Assembly: GCA_041655035.1 (NCBI GenBank)
Contig: JBAZCN010000036.1
Location: forward strand, 1-27,444
Source of the DNA: NAT127 sp041655035
GTDB taxonomy: Bacteria; Pseudomonadota; Gammaproteobacteria; Pseudomonadales; Porticoccaceae
Direction of reading: 5' to 3'
Length of the DNA: 27,444 nucleotides
How positions within the stretch are numbered: the first letter of the stretch is position 1; every line of letters begins with the position of its first letter. Positions 14,546 through 22,003 of the stretch are shown here, piece by piece. A model generated the notes under the pieces. That model was not told where the DNA came from, made no database searches, and saw only the letters and a list, made by a program, of their open reading frames with translations. The position numbers were made by a program, and so were the translations under genes.

Positions 14546-16435
14546 TCAGATCAGCACTTCGGCGAGGTTGCCTTTCGATTCCAGCCAGGTTTTGCGGTCG
14601 CCAGAGCGTTTTTTGGCGAGCAGCATGTCGAGGATTTCCTCGGTGCCCCGGCGGTCGTCGAAGCCGAGCTGAACCAGCCGTCGGGTGTCGGGGTCCATGG
14701 TGGTCTCCCGCAATTGCAGGGGATTCATCTCGCCGAGCCCCTTGAAGCGGGTGACCTGGGGCTTGCCGCGCTTCTTCTCGGCGTCGAGGCGTTCGAGAAT
14801 GCCATCCCGCTCGGCGTCGTCGAGGGCGTAGTAAATATCCTTGCCGAGATCGATGCGGTACAGCGGCGGCATCGCCACGTAGACGTGCCCCGCCTCCACC
14901 AGCGGCTGGAAATGGCGCACGAACAACGCGCACAGCAGCGTGGCGATGTGCAGGCCATCGGAATCGGCGTCGGCGAGGATGCAGATCTTGCCGTAGCGCA
15001 GCTGGGTGAGGTCGGCGGCACCGGGGTCGACGCCGATGGCCACGGCGATGTCGTGGACCTCCTGCGAGGCCAGCACGTCGGCGCCATCCACCTCCCAGGT
15101 GTTGAGGATCTTGCCGCGCAGCGGCATGATCGCCTGAAACTCCCGGTCGCGGGCCTGTTTCGCGGAGCCGCCGGCGGAGTCGCCCTCCACCAGGAACAGT
15201 TCGCTGGCCATCGAGTCGCCGCTGGAACAGTCGGCCAGCTTGCCGGGCAGGGCGGGGCCGGTGGTGATTTTCTTGCGCGCCACCTTCTTGTTTGAACGCA
15301 ACCGGCGCTGGGCGCTGTTGATGCAGAGTTCGGCGAGGGTTTCGGCATCGCCGGTGTGCTGGTTGAGCCACAGGCTGAAGGCGTCCTTGACGATACCCGA
15401 GACAAAGGCCGCCGCCTGTCGCGATGACAGCCGTTCCTTGGTCTGGCCGGAAAACTGCGGGTCGGACATCTTGAACGACAGCACGTGACTGCACGGATCC
15501 CAGATATCGTCGGGCGCCAGCTTCACCCCCCGCGGCAGCAGGCTGCGGAATTCGCAGAATTCGCGCATCGCTTCCAGCAGCCCGGTGCGCAGGCCATTGA
15601 CGTGGGTGCCGCCCTGGACGGTGGGGATCAGGTTGACGTAGCTTTCCTGGATCAGGGCGCCGCCCTCGGGCTGCCACTGCACCGCCCAGTCCACCGCTTC
15701 GCTGCTGCCGGCGAAGGAGCCCACGAAGGGCTGTGCCGGCAGCGTTTCCCACTCCGCCGTGGCGCTGCCGAGGTAATCGGCGAGACCGTCCTGATAAAGC
15801 CAGGTGTCGGATTCACCGCTGGTCTCGTCGAGGAAAGTGACTTCGAGCCCCGGGCACAGCACCGCCTTGGCCCGCAGCACGTGGCGCAGGCGGCTGAGGG
15901 AAAACTTCACCGAATCGAAGTACTTCGGGTCCGCCAGAAAGCGCACGCTGGTGCCGGTGTTGCGCTTGCCGCAACTGTCGATCACGGCCAGTTCGCTGAC
16001 CTTGTCGCCGCCGGCAAAGGCCATGCGGTAGACCTGACCGCCGCGGCGAATGGTCACCTCCAGGCTCGACGACAGGGCATTGACCACCGAGACCCCCACG
16101 CCGTGCAGGCCGCCGGAGAACTGGTAGCTCTTGTTGGAGAACTTGCCGCCGGCGTGGAGTGTGGAGAGGATCACCTCCACCCCCGGCCGCCCCTGCTCGG
16201 GATGGATATCCACCGGCATGCCGCGACCGTCGTCGGTCACCGACAGGGAGCCGTCGCGATACAGCACCACGTCGATTCTGCGGGCATGGCCGGCGAGAGC
16301 CTCGTCGACGCTGTTGTCGATCACCTCCTGGGCCAGGTGGTTGGGCCGCGAGGTGTCGGTGTACATGCCGGGGCGCTTGCGCACCGGGTCGAGGCCGGTG
16401 AGGACCTCGATATCTTCCGCTGTGTAGTTACTCAT
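14546..16435 (-). CDS. parE: DNA topoisomerase IV subunit B
   Basis: ParE is the ATPase subunit of topoisomerase IV. From ATG 16435 the protein is 629 aa (E. coli 630) and starts MSNYTAEDIEVLTGLDPVRKRP, the normal N-terminus; the frame stays open to 16522, but the added residues overlap yqiA and are unconserved. It has the GHKL ATPase motifs EVIDNSVDEALAGH (about 37-50), VTDDGRGMPVD (about 66-76) and GGLHGVGVSVVNALS. The TOPRIM motifs are LFLVEGDSAGGSAK and ILADADSDGLH. The C-terminal end has RFKGLGEMNP. The start overlaps the end of yqiA by 8 bases. Confidence 0.98.
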   Translation of the reverse strand: MSNYTAEDIEVLTGLDPVRKRPGMYTDTSRPNHLAQEVIDNSVDEALAGHARRIDVVLYRDGSLSVTDDGRGMPVDIHPEQGRPGVEVILSTLHAGGKFSNKSYQFSGGLHGVGVSVVNALSSSLEVTIRRGGQVYRMAFAGGDKVSELAVIDSCGKRNTGTSVRFLADPKYFDSVKFSLSRLRHVLRAKAVLCPGLEVTFLDETSGESDTWLYQDGLADYLGSATAEWETLPAQPFVGSFAGSSEAVDWAVQWQPEGGALIQESYVNLIPTVQGGTHVNGLRTGLLEAMREFCEFRSLLPRGVKLAPDDIWDPCSHVLSFKMSDPQFSGQTKERLSSRQAAAFVSGIVKDAFSLWLNQHTGDAETLAELCINSAQRRLRSNKKVARKKITTGPALPGKLADCSSGDSMASELFLVEGDSAGGSAKQARDREFQAIMPLRGKILNTWEVDGADVLASQEVHDIAVAIGVDPGAADLTQLRYGKICILADADSDGLHIATLLCALFVRHFQPLVEAGHVYVAMPPLYRIDLGKDIYYALDDAERDGILERLDAEKKRGKPQVTRFKGLGEMNPLQLRETTMDPDTRRLVQLGFDDRRGTEEILDMLLAKKRSGDRKTWLESKGNLAEVLI

Positions 16436-17024
16436 AATCGCTAGTCGTTCCAGAGCCGGGCCAGGCCCAGCAAAAAATATTCGGCAGGAATCGTTCAAAA
16501 CCCTGAAAGGCGTGATCGCCACCCTCTTCCACCGTCAACCGGCAGTCCCGATACTTGTCGAGGGCATGCCGATAATCCAGTACTTCATCACCGCTTTGCA
16601 ACAGCACCCACAGATTCTGCGGGACGGGCAGCGGGTCTATCTCCCAGCGGACAAAAGCATCGATATGGCGCTGCTCGAACAGGTATTCCTCGCCGCTGTG
16701 AAAATTCTTCTGCCGGCCGAGCAAGTACTCCCGGCCGCGCCAGGGTCTGACAGCCGGGTTGATCAGCACGCCCTTGCAGGCGAAGGTCTGGGACACCCAG
16801 GTGGCGTAAAAGCCACCCATGGAACTGCCCGCCACCAGGGTATCGGCGCCGACCCGGGCGGCGCCGATCGCTTCGAGTGTCGCCATCGCCTCCTCGGGGT
16901 AAGGACTCAGCAGGGGGCACTCGAAAGCGACATCCGGATGGTGGCGCGCCAGCCACTCCCGGGTTTGCACCGCCTTGTGAGACTGGGGGGAGCTGTTGAA
17001 GCCGTGGAGATAGAGCAGGTGCAT
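16428..17024 (-). CDS. yqiA: YqiA/YcfP family alpha/beta-fold esterase
   Basis: The 198-aa protein has the small YqiA hydrolase fold: LLYLHGFNSSPQSHKA at the N-terminus (oxyanion region), the nucleophile elbow G-S-S-M-G-G at about 66-71, VLLQSGDEVLDY (acid) and the late His in EGGDHAFQGFERF. E. coli YqiA (193 aa) cleaves short acyl and thioester substrates in vitro; its cell role is not settled. The place between parE and cpdA is the same as in E. coli. It overlaps parE by 8 bases and is followed upstream by an 84-base gap to cpdA. Confidence 0.93.
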   Translation of the reverse strand: MHLLYLHGFNSSPQSHKAVQTREWLARHHPDVAFECPLLSPYPEEAMATLEAIGAARVGADTLVAGSSMGGFYATWVSQTFACKGVLINPAVRPWRGREYLLGRQKNFHSGEEYLFEQRHIDAFVRWEIDPLPVPQNLWVLLQSGDEVLDYRHALDKYRDCRLTVEEGGDHAFQGFERFLPNIFCWAWPGSGTTSDYE

Positions 17025-17108
17025 GAATCCTGTCCGGGTAAAACGTGGCCGGATTATAGCCGCCGGGACAGGGCAGACAACAGCCGCACCGGCAGCGCTG
17101 GAGGCTAG

Positions 17109-17918
17109 TCAGTACCCGCTGATATGAGTGTCCACCCGCTCGGCGGTATCGGCGATGGCGACGATGCCCGTGGCGTGGCTGCCATCGGAGTGGAGATCGA
17201 TCCAGCGATAAGCCGGCGGCTCGGTGGCAATGGCGAAATCATCGCTGCCAGCGGCGAACTGGAAGCAGGTCGACGGCGTGGTGTACAGCGGAATGCCGGC
17301 GAATTCGGCGAATCCCTCCTGATGGACATGGCCGGTGAACACCGCCCGCACCTGTGGGTGGCGACGGAGGATGGCCGCCAGCTCTTCGCCATTGGCCACT
17401 TGCTGGCGATCGAGCCAGCGGCAGCCGATCGCTGTCGGCGGATGGTGCATGAACAGGGCCACGGGGTGGTCCTCCAGGGCCTCCAGGGTGGTGCCGACGG
17501 CGGCGAGCTGGTCGCCATCGAGATAGCCACCCACGGCCTCGGGTACCGCCGTATTGAGGCACAGGAGGCGCCACCTGCCCACCGCGACCACCGGCTCGAA
17601 AGGCGGCAGGAGGCTGTGCGCGCACATCCGCTCAAAGACGTCGTGGTTGCCCGGCAACCAGCTGTAGGGCAGACCGGTGCCCGCCATGCGATGACAGAAA
17701 AGCTGATAGGCCGGGGCAACTCCCTGCGCGGCGATATCGCCGGTGACCATGATCCGGTCCACCGGCTCGCCGGCGGCACCGATGCGCTGCAACACTTCCA
17801 TGAAACTGTAATAGGGACGGACGCCGGCGAGGCGGTATTCGCTGTCGGCACCGAGGTGGCAGTCCGTTATCTGGATGATGCGGACCGGCCGGTTCGCGGA
17901 TGTTGCAGAGTCGTGCAC
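17109..17918 (-). CDS. cpdA: 3',5'-cyclic AMP phosphodiesterase CpdA (class III)
   Basis: A metallophosphoesterase of 269 aa (E. coli 275) with all blocks of the class III cyclic nucleotide phosphodiesterase signature in order: QITDCHLGA (about 16-24), MVTGDIAAQG (about 57-66), LPGNHDVF (about 88-95), LFMHHPP (about 155-161) and VFTGHVHQEG (about 194-203). It hydrolyses cAMP and tunes CRP-type signalling. The start is GTG (VHDSATSANRPVRIIQ), since the conserved R-I-I-Q-I-T-D must be near the N-terminus; the ribosome site is weak. The context yqiB upstream and yqiA downstream supports the call. Confidence 0.95.
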   Translation of the reverse strand: MHDSATSANRPVRIIQITDCHLGADSEYRLAGVRPYYSFMEVLQRIGAAGEPVDRIMVTGDIAAQGVAPAYQLFCHRMAGTGLPYSWLPGNHDVFERMCAHSLLPPFEPVVAVGRWRLLCLNTAVPEAVGGYLDGDQLAAVGTTLEALEDHPVALFMHHPPTAIGCRWLDRQQVANGEELAAILRRHPQVRAVFTGHVHQEGFAEFAGIPLYTTPSTCFQFAAGSDDFAIATEPPAYRWIDLHSDGSHATGIVAIADTAERVDTHISGY

Positions 17919-17949
17919 TGTTCAAGACCCATGACGGTATGCATGCCCC

Positions 17950-18390
17950 TCAATCGATAAACTCGTAAGGGCTGTCGACAGCATACCCAGTGTGAATGGC
18001 AATGGACAACCATTCCGCCAGGAAACGGTTCCATTGGGATTTTTCATCGGGCTGGTGCATGACCCTGTTGGGGTAGGGGTAGCGCGGGCGGATGCGGCGC
18101 GTGCGGTCAAACCCCACCACCTCCGCCAGCCGCGCATCGTGGTAGAGGCGCACCCGGATAACCGGAAAACACCGCCACGGCGCCGGCTCCCGGATGCGCT
18201 CGGCGACCTCGATCAGCGACGTGTAGGGCGACCGCTCCAGCACCGCGATGGCGAACTGCCGCCCGCCCCGGTCATCGACACTGAAAACCTGGCCGTCGAC
18301 GTCATCCATGGCCGGAAACAGCCGGCGCAACCGCACGTAGTTCGCCTCGCAATCCGCCATGAACTTTTTGAGATCTACCTTGTAACGCAA
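17950..18390 (-). CDS. yqiB: YqiB family protein (DUF1249), TTG start
   Basis: A 146-aa protein of DUF1249, unknown function. It shares with E. coli YqiB the pattern R-Y-x-x-D-x...C-E-x-N-x-x-x-L-R-R-L-x-P at the start, VLERSPYTSLIEV, and the core VRLYHDARLAEVV and RYPYPNRVMHQPDEKSQWNRFLAEWL. I chose TTG at 18390: it gives (M)RYKVDLKKFMADCEANY, matching the conserved N-terminus, with GGGA about 9 bases upstream. The first ATG (18360) would cut this motif, and the open frame further upstream runs into nudF. It sits between cpdA and nudF as in E. coli. Confidence 0.9.
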   Translation of the reverse strand: MRYKVDLKKFMADCEANYVRLRRLFPAMDDVDGQVFSVDDRGGRQFAIAVLERSPYTSLIEVAERIREPAPWRCFPVIRVRLYHDARLAEVVGFDRTRRIRPRYPYPNRVMHQPDEKSQWNRFLAEWLSIAIHTGYAVDSPYEFID

Positions 18391-18437
18391 AATACTGTTT
18401 CCCGGAATATATGAATAACAGAGGCTTGTGGCCGCGC

Positions 18438-19070
18438 TCAGCCCTCGCCCGCGACCTTCGTGCCTCCCGCGAGGCCGCCATGATGCAGGGCAAGCCACTG
18501 CAAGGCAATAATCAGCGGAGCATTGTTGCACGATCCGGCGGCCAGCCCGGCCATTGCCTCGTCGCGAGTGATGATATGCAGGCGGATATCCTCGTTTTCA
18601 TCCGCCAGGCCGTGAATACCCCCCTTGCCCTGGAGGTCCGCCTGGGCGCAGTAAAGAGTCATGCGCTCGTCGGTGCCGCCGGGACTCACCAGATAGTCGG
18701 CGATGAGCTGCAGCCTGGCATCGCGAATTCCCGCTTCCTCCACCAGCTCCCGGCGCGCCACCTCTTCGAGGGTCTCGCCCTCCTCCACCACGCCCGCCAC
18801 CACCTCCAGCAGCCAGGGTCCACCGGGATCGTCGAGAGCCCCGACCCGGAACTGCTCCAGCACACCGACCAGATCGCGCTGCGGATCGTAGAGCAACACC
18901 CCCACGGCGCTGCCGCGAACGAACAGTTCGCGGCTGTACACCGCGCTCCAGCCGCCGCTGAACAAGCGGTGGCGAAGCCGGTATTCGACCATGCGGAAAA
19001 ACCCCTGGAACAGGGTCTTGCGCTCGACAACCTCATAATCATCGGAGGAAAACCATCGCTTGCCAATCAT
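18438..19070 (-). CDS. nudF: ADP-ribose pyrophosphatase NudF
   Basis: NudF hydrolyses ADP-ribose to AMP and ribose 5-phosphate. The 210 aa (E. coli 209) contain a complete Nudix box at about residues 92-114: G-x5-E-x7-R-E-L-x-E-E-A-G-I, including E-V-A-R-R-E-L-V-E-E-A-G. Upstream of it is the family-specific EQFRVGALD, and downstream YLVSPGGTDERMTLYCA, typical of ADP-ribose enzymes. ATG with AGGAG 8 bases upstream. It is the first gene of the nudF-yqiB-cpdA-yqiA-parE-parC series and is divergent from tolC, exactly as in E. coli. Confidence 0.95.
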   Translation of the reverse strand: MIGKRWFSSDDYEVVERKTLFQGFFRMVEYRLRHRLFSGGWSAVYSRELFVRGSAVGVLLYDPQRDLVGVLEQFRVGALDDPGGPWLLEVVAGVVEEGETLEEVARRELVEEAGIRDARLQLIADYLVSPGGTDERMTLYCAQADLQGKGGIHGLADENEDIRLHIITRDEAMAGLAAGSCNNAPLIIALQWLALHHGGLAGGTKVAGEG

Positions 19071-19134
19071 CGCGTCACTCCTGAAAATACCTGGACAAAG
19101 AAGATACTCTGTTCGTAAGAAATGGTAAAAGCGG

Positions 19135-19164
19135 CAGACACCCTTTCCGGATTTGCGCTATCAT
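19135..19164 (+). promoter_or_regulatory. Candidate tolC promoter
   Basis: CAGACA (19135-19140, 4/6) and TATCAT (19159-19164, 5/6) are 18 bases apart in the 185-base nudF/tolC divergent gap, giving a leader of roughly 85 bases before the tolC ATG. No operator or marbox could be identified with confidence. Confidence 0.4.
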
Positions 19165-19255
19165 CCCTCCCAACTTTTCGGCCCATGGAACTGGGGCTAC
19201 CTCCCCCTCCGGCCACCAATCTGCATCACGCCGTCTCAAGGAATATTCTGAAACA

Positions 19256-20674
19256 ATGAAGAAGATTGCCCGCAAACTGCTCTGCGCCGCCATTCTCGTC
19301 AGTCCGATGAGCGGCTTTTCCGATACCCTCTCGGAGATTTTCGATCTCGCCGTGAACAACGACCCGCAATTGCGCGCGGCGCACGCCGCCTATATGGCCG
19401 GCAAGGAATCGAAGAACATCGGCCGCGCCGGACTGCTGCCGCGGGTGATCGGCAGCGCCGAATACTCCGAGACCGATTCCGATGACTATTCCCGCTCGGT
19501 GTTCGTCCTGGACGGGCAAACGGTCGATTCCGGCTCTTCCGGCCGCGGCGACGCCGAGCAGACCATCTTCGGCGTCTCGTTGACCCAGCCGCTGTTCAAC
19601 CTGCCGGCCTGGTATGATTTCAAGCAGGGCCGCACCATCAGCGACCAGGCCCGCATCCAGTATGCCGCCGAACAACAGGAGCTGATTCTGCGGGTCACCG
19701 AAGCCTACTTCAACGTTCTCAGGGCCAGCGAAAACCTGACCAGCGCCATCGCCGAGCAGGAAGCCATCGGCCGCCAGCTCGAGCAGACCCGCCAGCGCTA
19801 TGACGTGGGTCTGCTGCCCATCACCGACGTCCACGAAGCCCAGGCCGCTTTCGACGACGCGCGAGTCAACACCCTGGAGCTGCGCGGCAGCCTCAACGTC
19901 GCCTTCGAGGCTCTGGAAGTCCTCACCGGGCGCCCGCATCAACAACTCGCCGGCCTGACTGCCAACTTTCCGGTCAACGATCCCGAGCCCGGCGCGCGGG
20001 AGGAGTGGGTGAACTTTTCACTGCAGAACAACCTCGACCTCAAGGTTACGCAGCTCGCCCGGGATGCCGCCAGCCATAACGCCGACGCCCGCAAGGCCGA
20101 GCACCTGCCGACCCTGACCGGCTCCTACAGCTACACCGATACCGATTTCGACAAGGATTTTCGCGGCCGCAGCCTCACCGGCGACCGCATCAACACGCCG
20201 TCGGCCAATGACAACGAGGTCAGTGTCGTCGCTCTGCGCCTCGACGTGCCGATCTTCACCGGCGGCCTGGTGAGCGCCCAGCGCCGCCAGGCCTACCAGC
20301 AGTACGTGCAGGCCGAGGAGACCGCCAACGCCGTGCAGCGCAACGTCACCCAGCAGGCGCGCACCAGCCACCTCAACGTGGTCACCAACGCCGCCCGCGT
20401 CACCGCCCGCCAACAGGCCATCATCTCCGCCGACAGCGCCCTGGAAGCAACCCGGGCAGGTTACGAGGTGGGCACCCGCAATATCGTCGACGTGCTGTTT
20501 GCCGAGCGCACCCTGTACCAGGCCAAGCGCAACTACGCCAACGCCCGCTACGACTACATCGCCAGCACTCTGGAATTGAAGAGAGTTGCCGGCCAGCTGA
20601 GTCCGTCCGACGTCTACCAGCTCAATGCCTGGCTCGACCCGGCCCTGATCATCGAACCCACAACCGTTCGATAA
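19256..20674 (+). CDS. tolC: TolC family outer membrane channel protein
   Basis: A 472-aa protein (E. coli TolC 493) with an N-terminal signal peptide (KKIARKLLCAAILVSPMSGFS) and the two outer-membrane-efflux repeats: AVNNDPQLRAAHAAYMAGKE, a TQPLFNLPAWYDFKQG beta-barrel segment and QRYDVGLLPITDVHEAQAA in the first half, and VPIFTGGLVSAQRRQAYQQY and AGYEVGTRNIVDVLFAERTLY in the second. TolC forms the trimeric exit duct for type I secretion and multidrug efflux. There is no lipobox. A weak ribosome site (AAGGA, about 14 bases away) precedes ATG 19256. Its tail overlaps the convergent waaA gene by 26 bases. Confidence 0.95.
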   Translation: MKKIARKLLCAAILVSPMSGFSDTLSEIFDLAVNNDPQLRAAHAAYMAGKESKNIGRAGLLPRVIGSAEYSETDSDDYSRSVFVLDGQTVDSGSSGRGDAEQTIFGVSLTQPLFNLPAWYDFKQGRTISDQARIQYAAEQQELILRVTEAYFNVLRASENLTSAIAEQEAIGRQLEQTRQRYDVGLLPITDVHEAQAAFDDARVNTLELRGSLNVAFEALEVLTGRPHQQLAGLTANFPVNDPEPGAREEWVNFSLQNNLDLKVTQLARDAASHNADARKAEHLPTLTGSYSYTDTDFDKDFRGRSLTGDRINTPSANDNEVSVVALRLDVPIFTGGLVSAQRRQAYQQYVQAEETANAVQRNVTQQARTSHLNVVTNAARVTARQQAIISADSALEATRAGYEVGTRNIVDVLFAERTLYQAKRNYANARYDYIASTLELKRVAGQLSPSDVYQLNAWLDPALIIEPTTVR

Positions 20675-21926
20675 CGTCGAGCAGGCGCGCCATCGCTCCG
20701 CGGTTGGCCTCGGCCACCCCGCGGGCCCTTTCGCCCATCGCCACCCTGCCCTCCGGATCGCCCAGCAGCCGCTCGACAGCAGCGGCAAGCTCCGGCGCCG
20801 ACGAACAGATCGCCATCCCGCCTGCCGCCTGCAGCAAGCCGGCCATCTCGCTGAAGTTGAATAGCGACGGCCCCGACAGCACCGGCACCGCCCAGGCCGC
20901 CGGTTCGATCAGATTGTGGCCGCCGGTGGCGACCAGGCTGCCGCCCACGAAAGCGACATCGCAGGCGCCGAAAAAATCCGCCAACTCCCCCATGGTGTCC
21001 CCCAGCAGTACCTGATCGGCCGCCCCCGGCGCGGCGCCGGTGCTGCGCCTGACCAGGCCGAGGCCGCGTTCGCGACAGAGGCCTGCCACCTCATCGAAGC
21101 GCTCGGGATGGCGCGGCACCAGCACCAGCAGGGTATCCGGATGCTGCCTCAGCACCCGGTCGAAAGCATCGAGCACAATGGCATCTTCACCCTCGTGGGT
21201 GCTGGCTACCAGCCACACCCGCCGGCCCGCGGCGCCCCGCCACTGCGCGGCCAGCGCAGCGGCCCGCTGGCGCCGAGCGGCGTCGACCTCCAGGTCGAAC
21301 TTGATATTGCCAGTCACCTGCAGCCGCTGGGGCTCGAGTCCAAGCGCCAGAAACCGCTGGCCGTCATCCCCGGTCTGGGCGGCAACCACCGTCACCTTCG
21401 CCAGCATATCCTTGACCAGCGGGGCGAAACGTCCGTATCCCGCCGCCGACCGGGCCGACAGCCGGGCATTGGCCAGCACCACCGGCACGCCGCTGCGACC
21501 ACAGGCATGGAGAATATTGGGCCACAGTTCGGTTTCCATGATGATCACCAGCGCCGGATCGGTACGCCGCAGGAAACGTCTCACCGCACCCGGCAGATCG
21601 TAGGGCGCGTAGACATGGTGGACACTATCGCCAAAAGCGGCGCGCACCCGCTCCGAGCCGGTCGGGGTCATGGTCGTGACCACCAGCCGGGCCGCCGGAT
21701 AACGCTGCTGCAGACTGCGGATCAGCGGGATCGCCGCCAGCGTCTCGCCCACTGACACCGAGTGCACCCAGATCGCCGCCTGCCCTCTGGGCAGTGCCGG
21801 CCCGAAGCCGAAGCGCTCGCCCCAGCGGCGGGCATAAGCGGGCGCCCGACGGGCGCGCCACAGCAGCCGCAGGACCACCATCGGCATCAACAAATAAATC
21901 AGAGCAGTGTAGAAAAATCGCGCCAA
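20649..21926 (-). CDS. waaA: 3-deoxy-D-manno-octulosonic acid (Kdo) transferase, TTG start
   Basis: WaaA adds Kdo residues to lipid IVA in lipopolysaccharide core synthesis at the inner membrane. From TTG 21926 the protein is 425 aa, the same as E. coli. It begins (M)ARFFYTALIYLLMPMVVLRL (membrane anchor), then YARRWGERFGFG, WVHSVSVGETLAAIPLIRSL with the catalytic Glu, TTMTPTGSERV, METELWPN, ANARLSARSAAGY, STHEGEDAIVL, VPRHPERF and FVGGSLVATGGHN. The TTG has a GGGGGTG ribosome site nearby; the open frame continues to 22052 but into unconserved sequence overlapping the next gene. No other LPS gene is adjacent in the window. Confidence 0.95.
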   Translation of the reverse strand: MARFFYTALIYLLMPMVVLRLLWRARRAPAYARRWGERFGFGPALPRGQAAIWVHSVSVGETLAAIPLIRSLQQRYPAARLVVTTMTPTGSERVRAAFGDSVHHVYAPYDLPGAVRRFLRRTDPALVIIMETELWPNILHACGRSGVPVVLANARLSARSAAGYGRFAPLVKDMLAKVTVVAAQTGDDGQRFLALGLEPQRLQVTGNIKFDLEVDAARRQRAAALAAQWRGAAGRRVWLVASTHEGEDAIVLDAFDRVLRQHPDTLLVLVPRHPERFDEVAGLCRERGLGLVRRSTGAAPGAADQVLLGDTMGELADFFGACDVAFVGGSLVATGGHNLIEPAAWAVPVLSGPSLFNFSEMAGLLQAAGGMAICSSAPELAAAVERLLGDPEGRVAMGERARGVAEANRGAMARLLDVIERLWVR

Positions 21927-22003
21927 AGTGCACCCCCGGGCAGAGGATAGCGATGGCCGGTTGCCGGTGCAAAGACTTTCCTCCCGCCGCTCCCTCAGCG
22001 CAG

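Noticed and set aside
12349..14745. A 798-codon open frame on the plus strand antisense to parC
   Set aside because: parC is certain on the other strand. The antisense product has no recognisable motif and is rich in Gly, His, Gln and Val, typical of complementary-frame translation in high-GC DNA.
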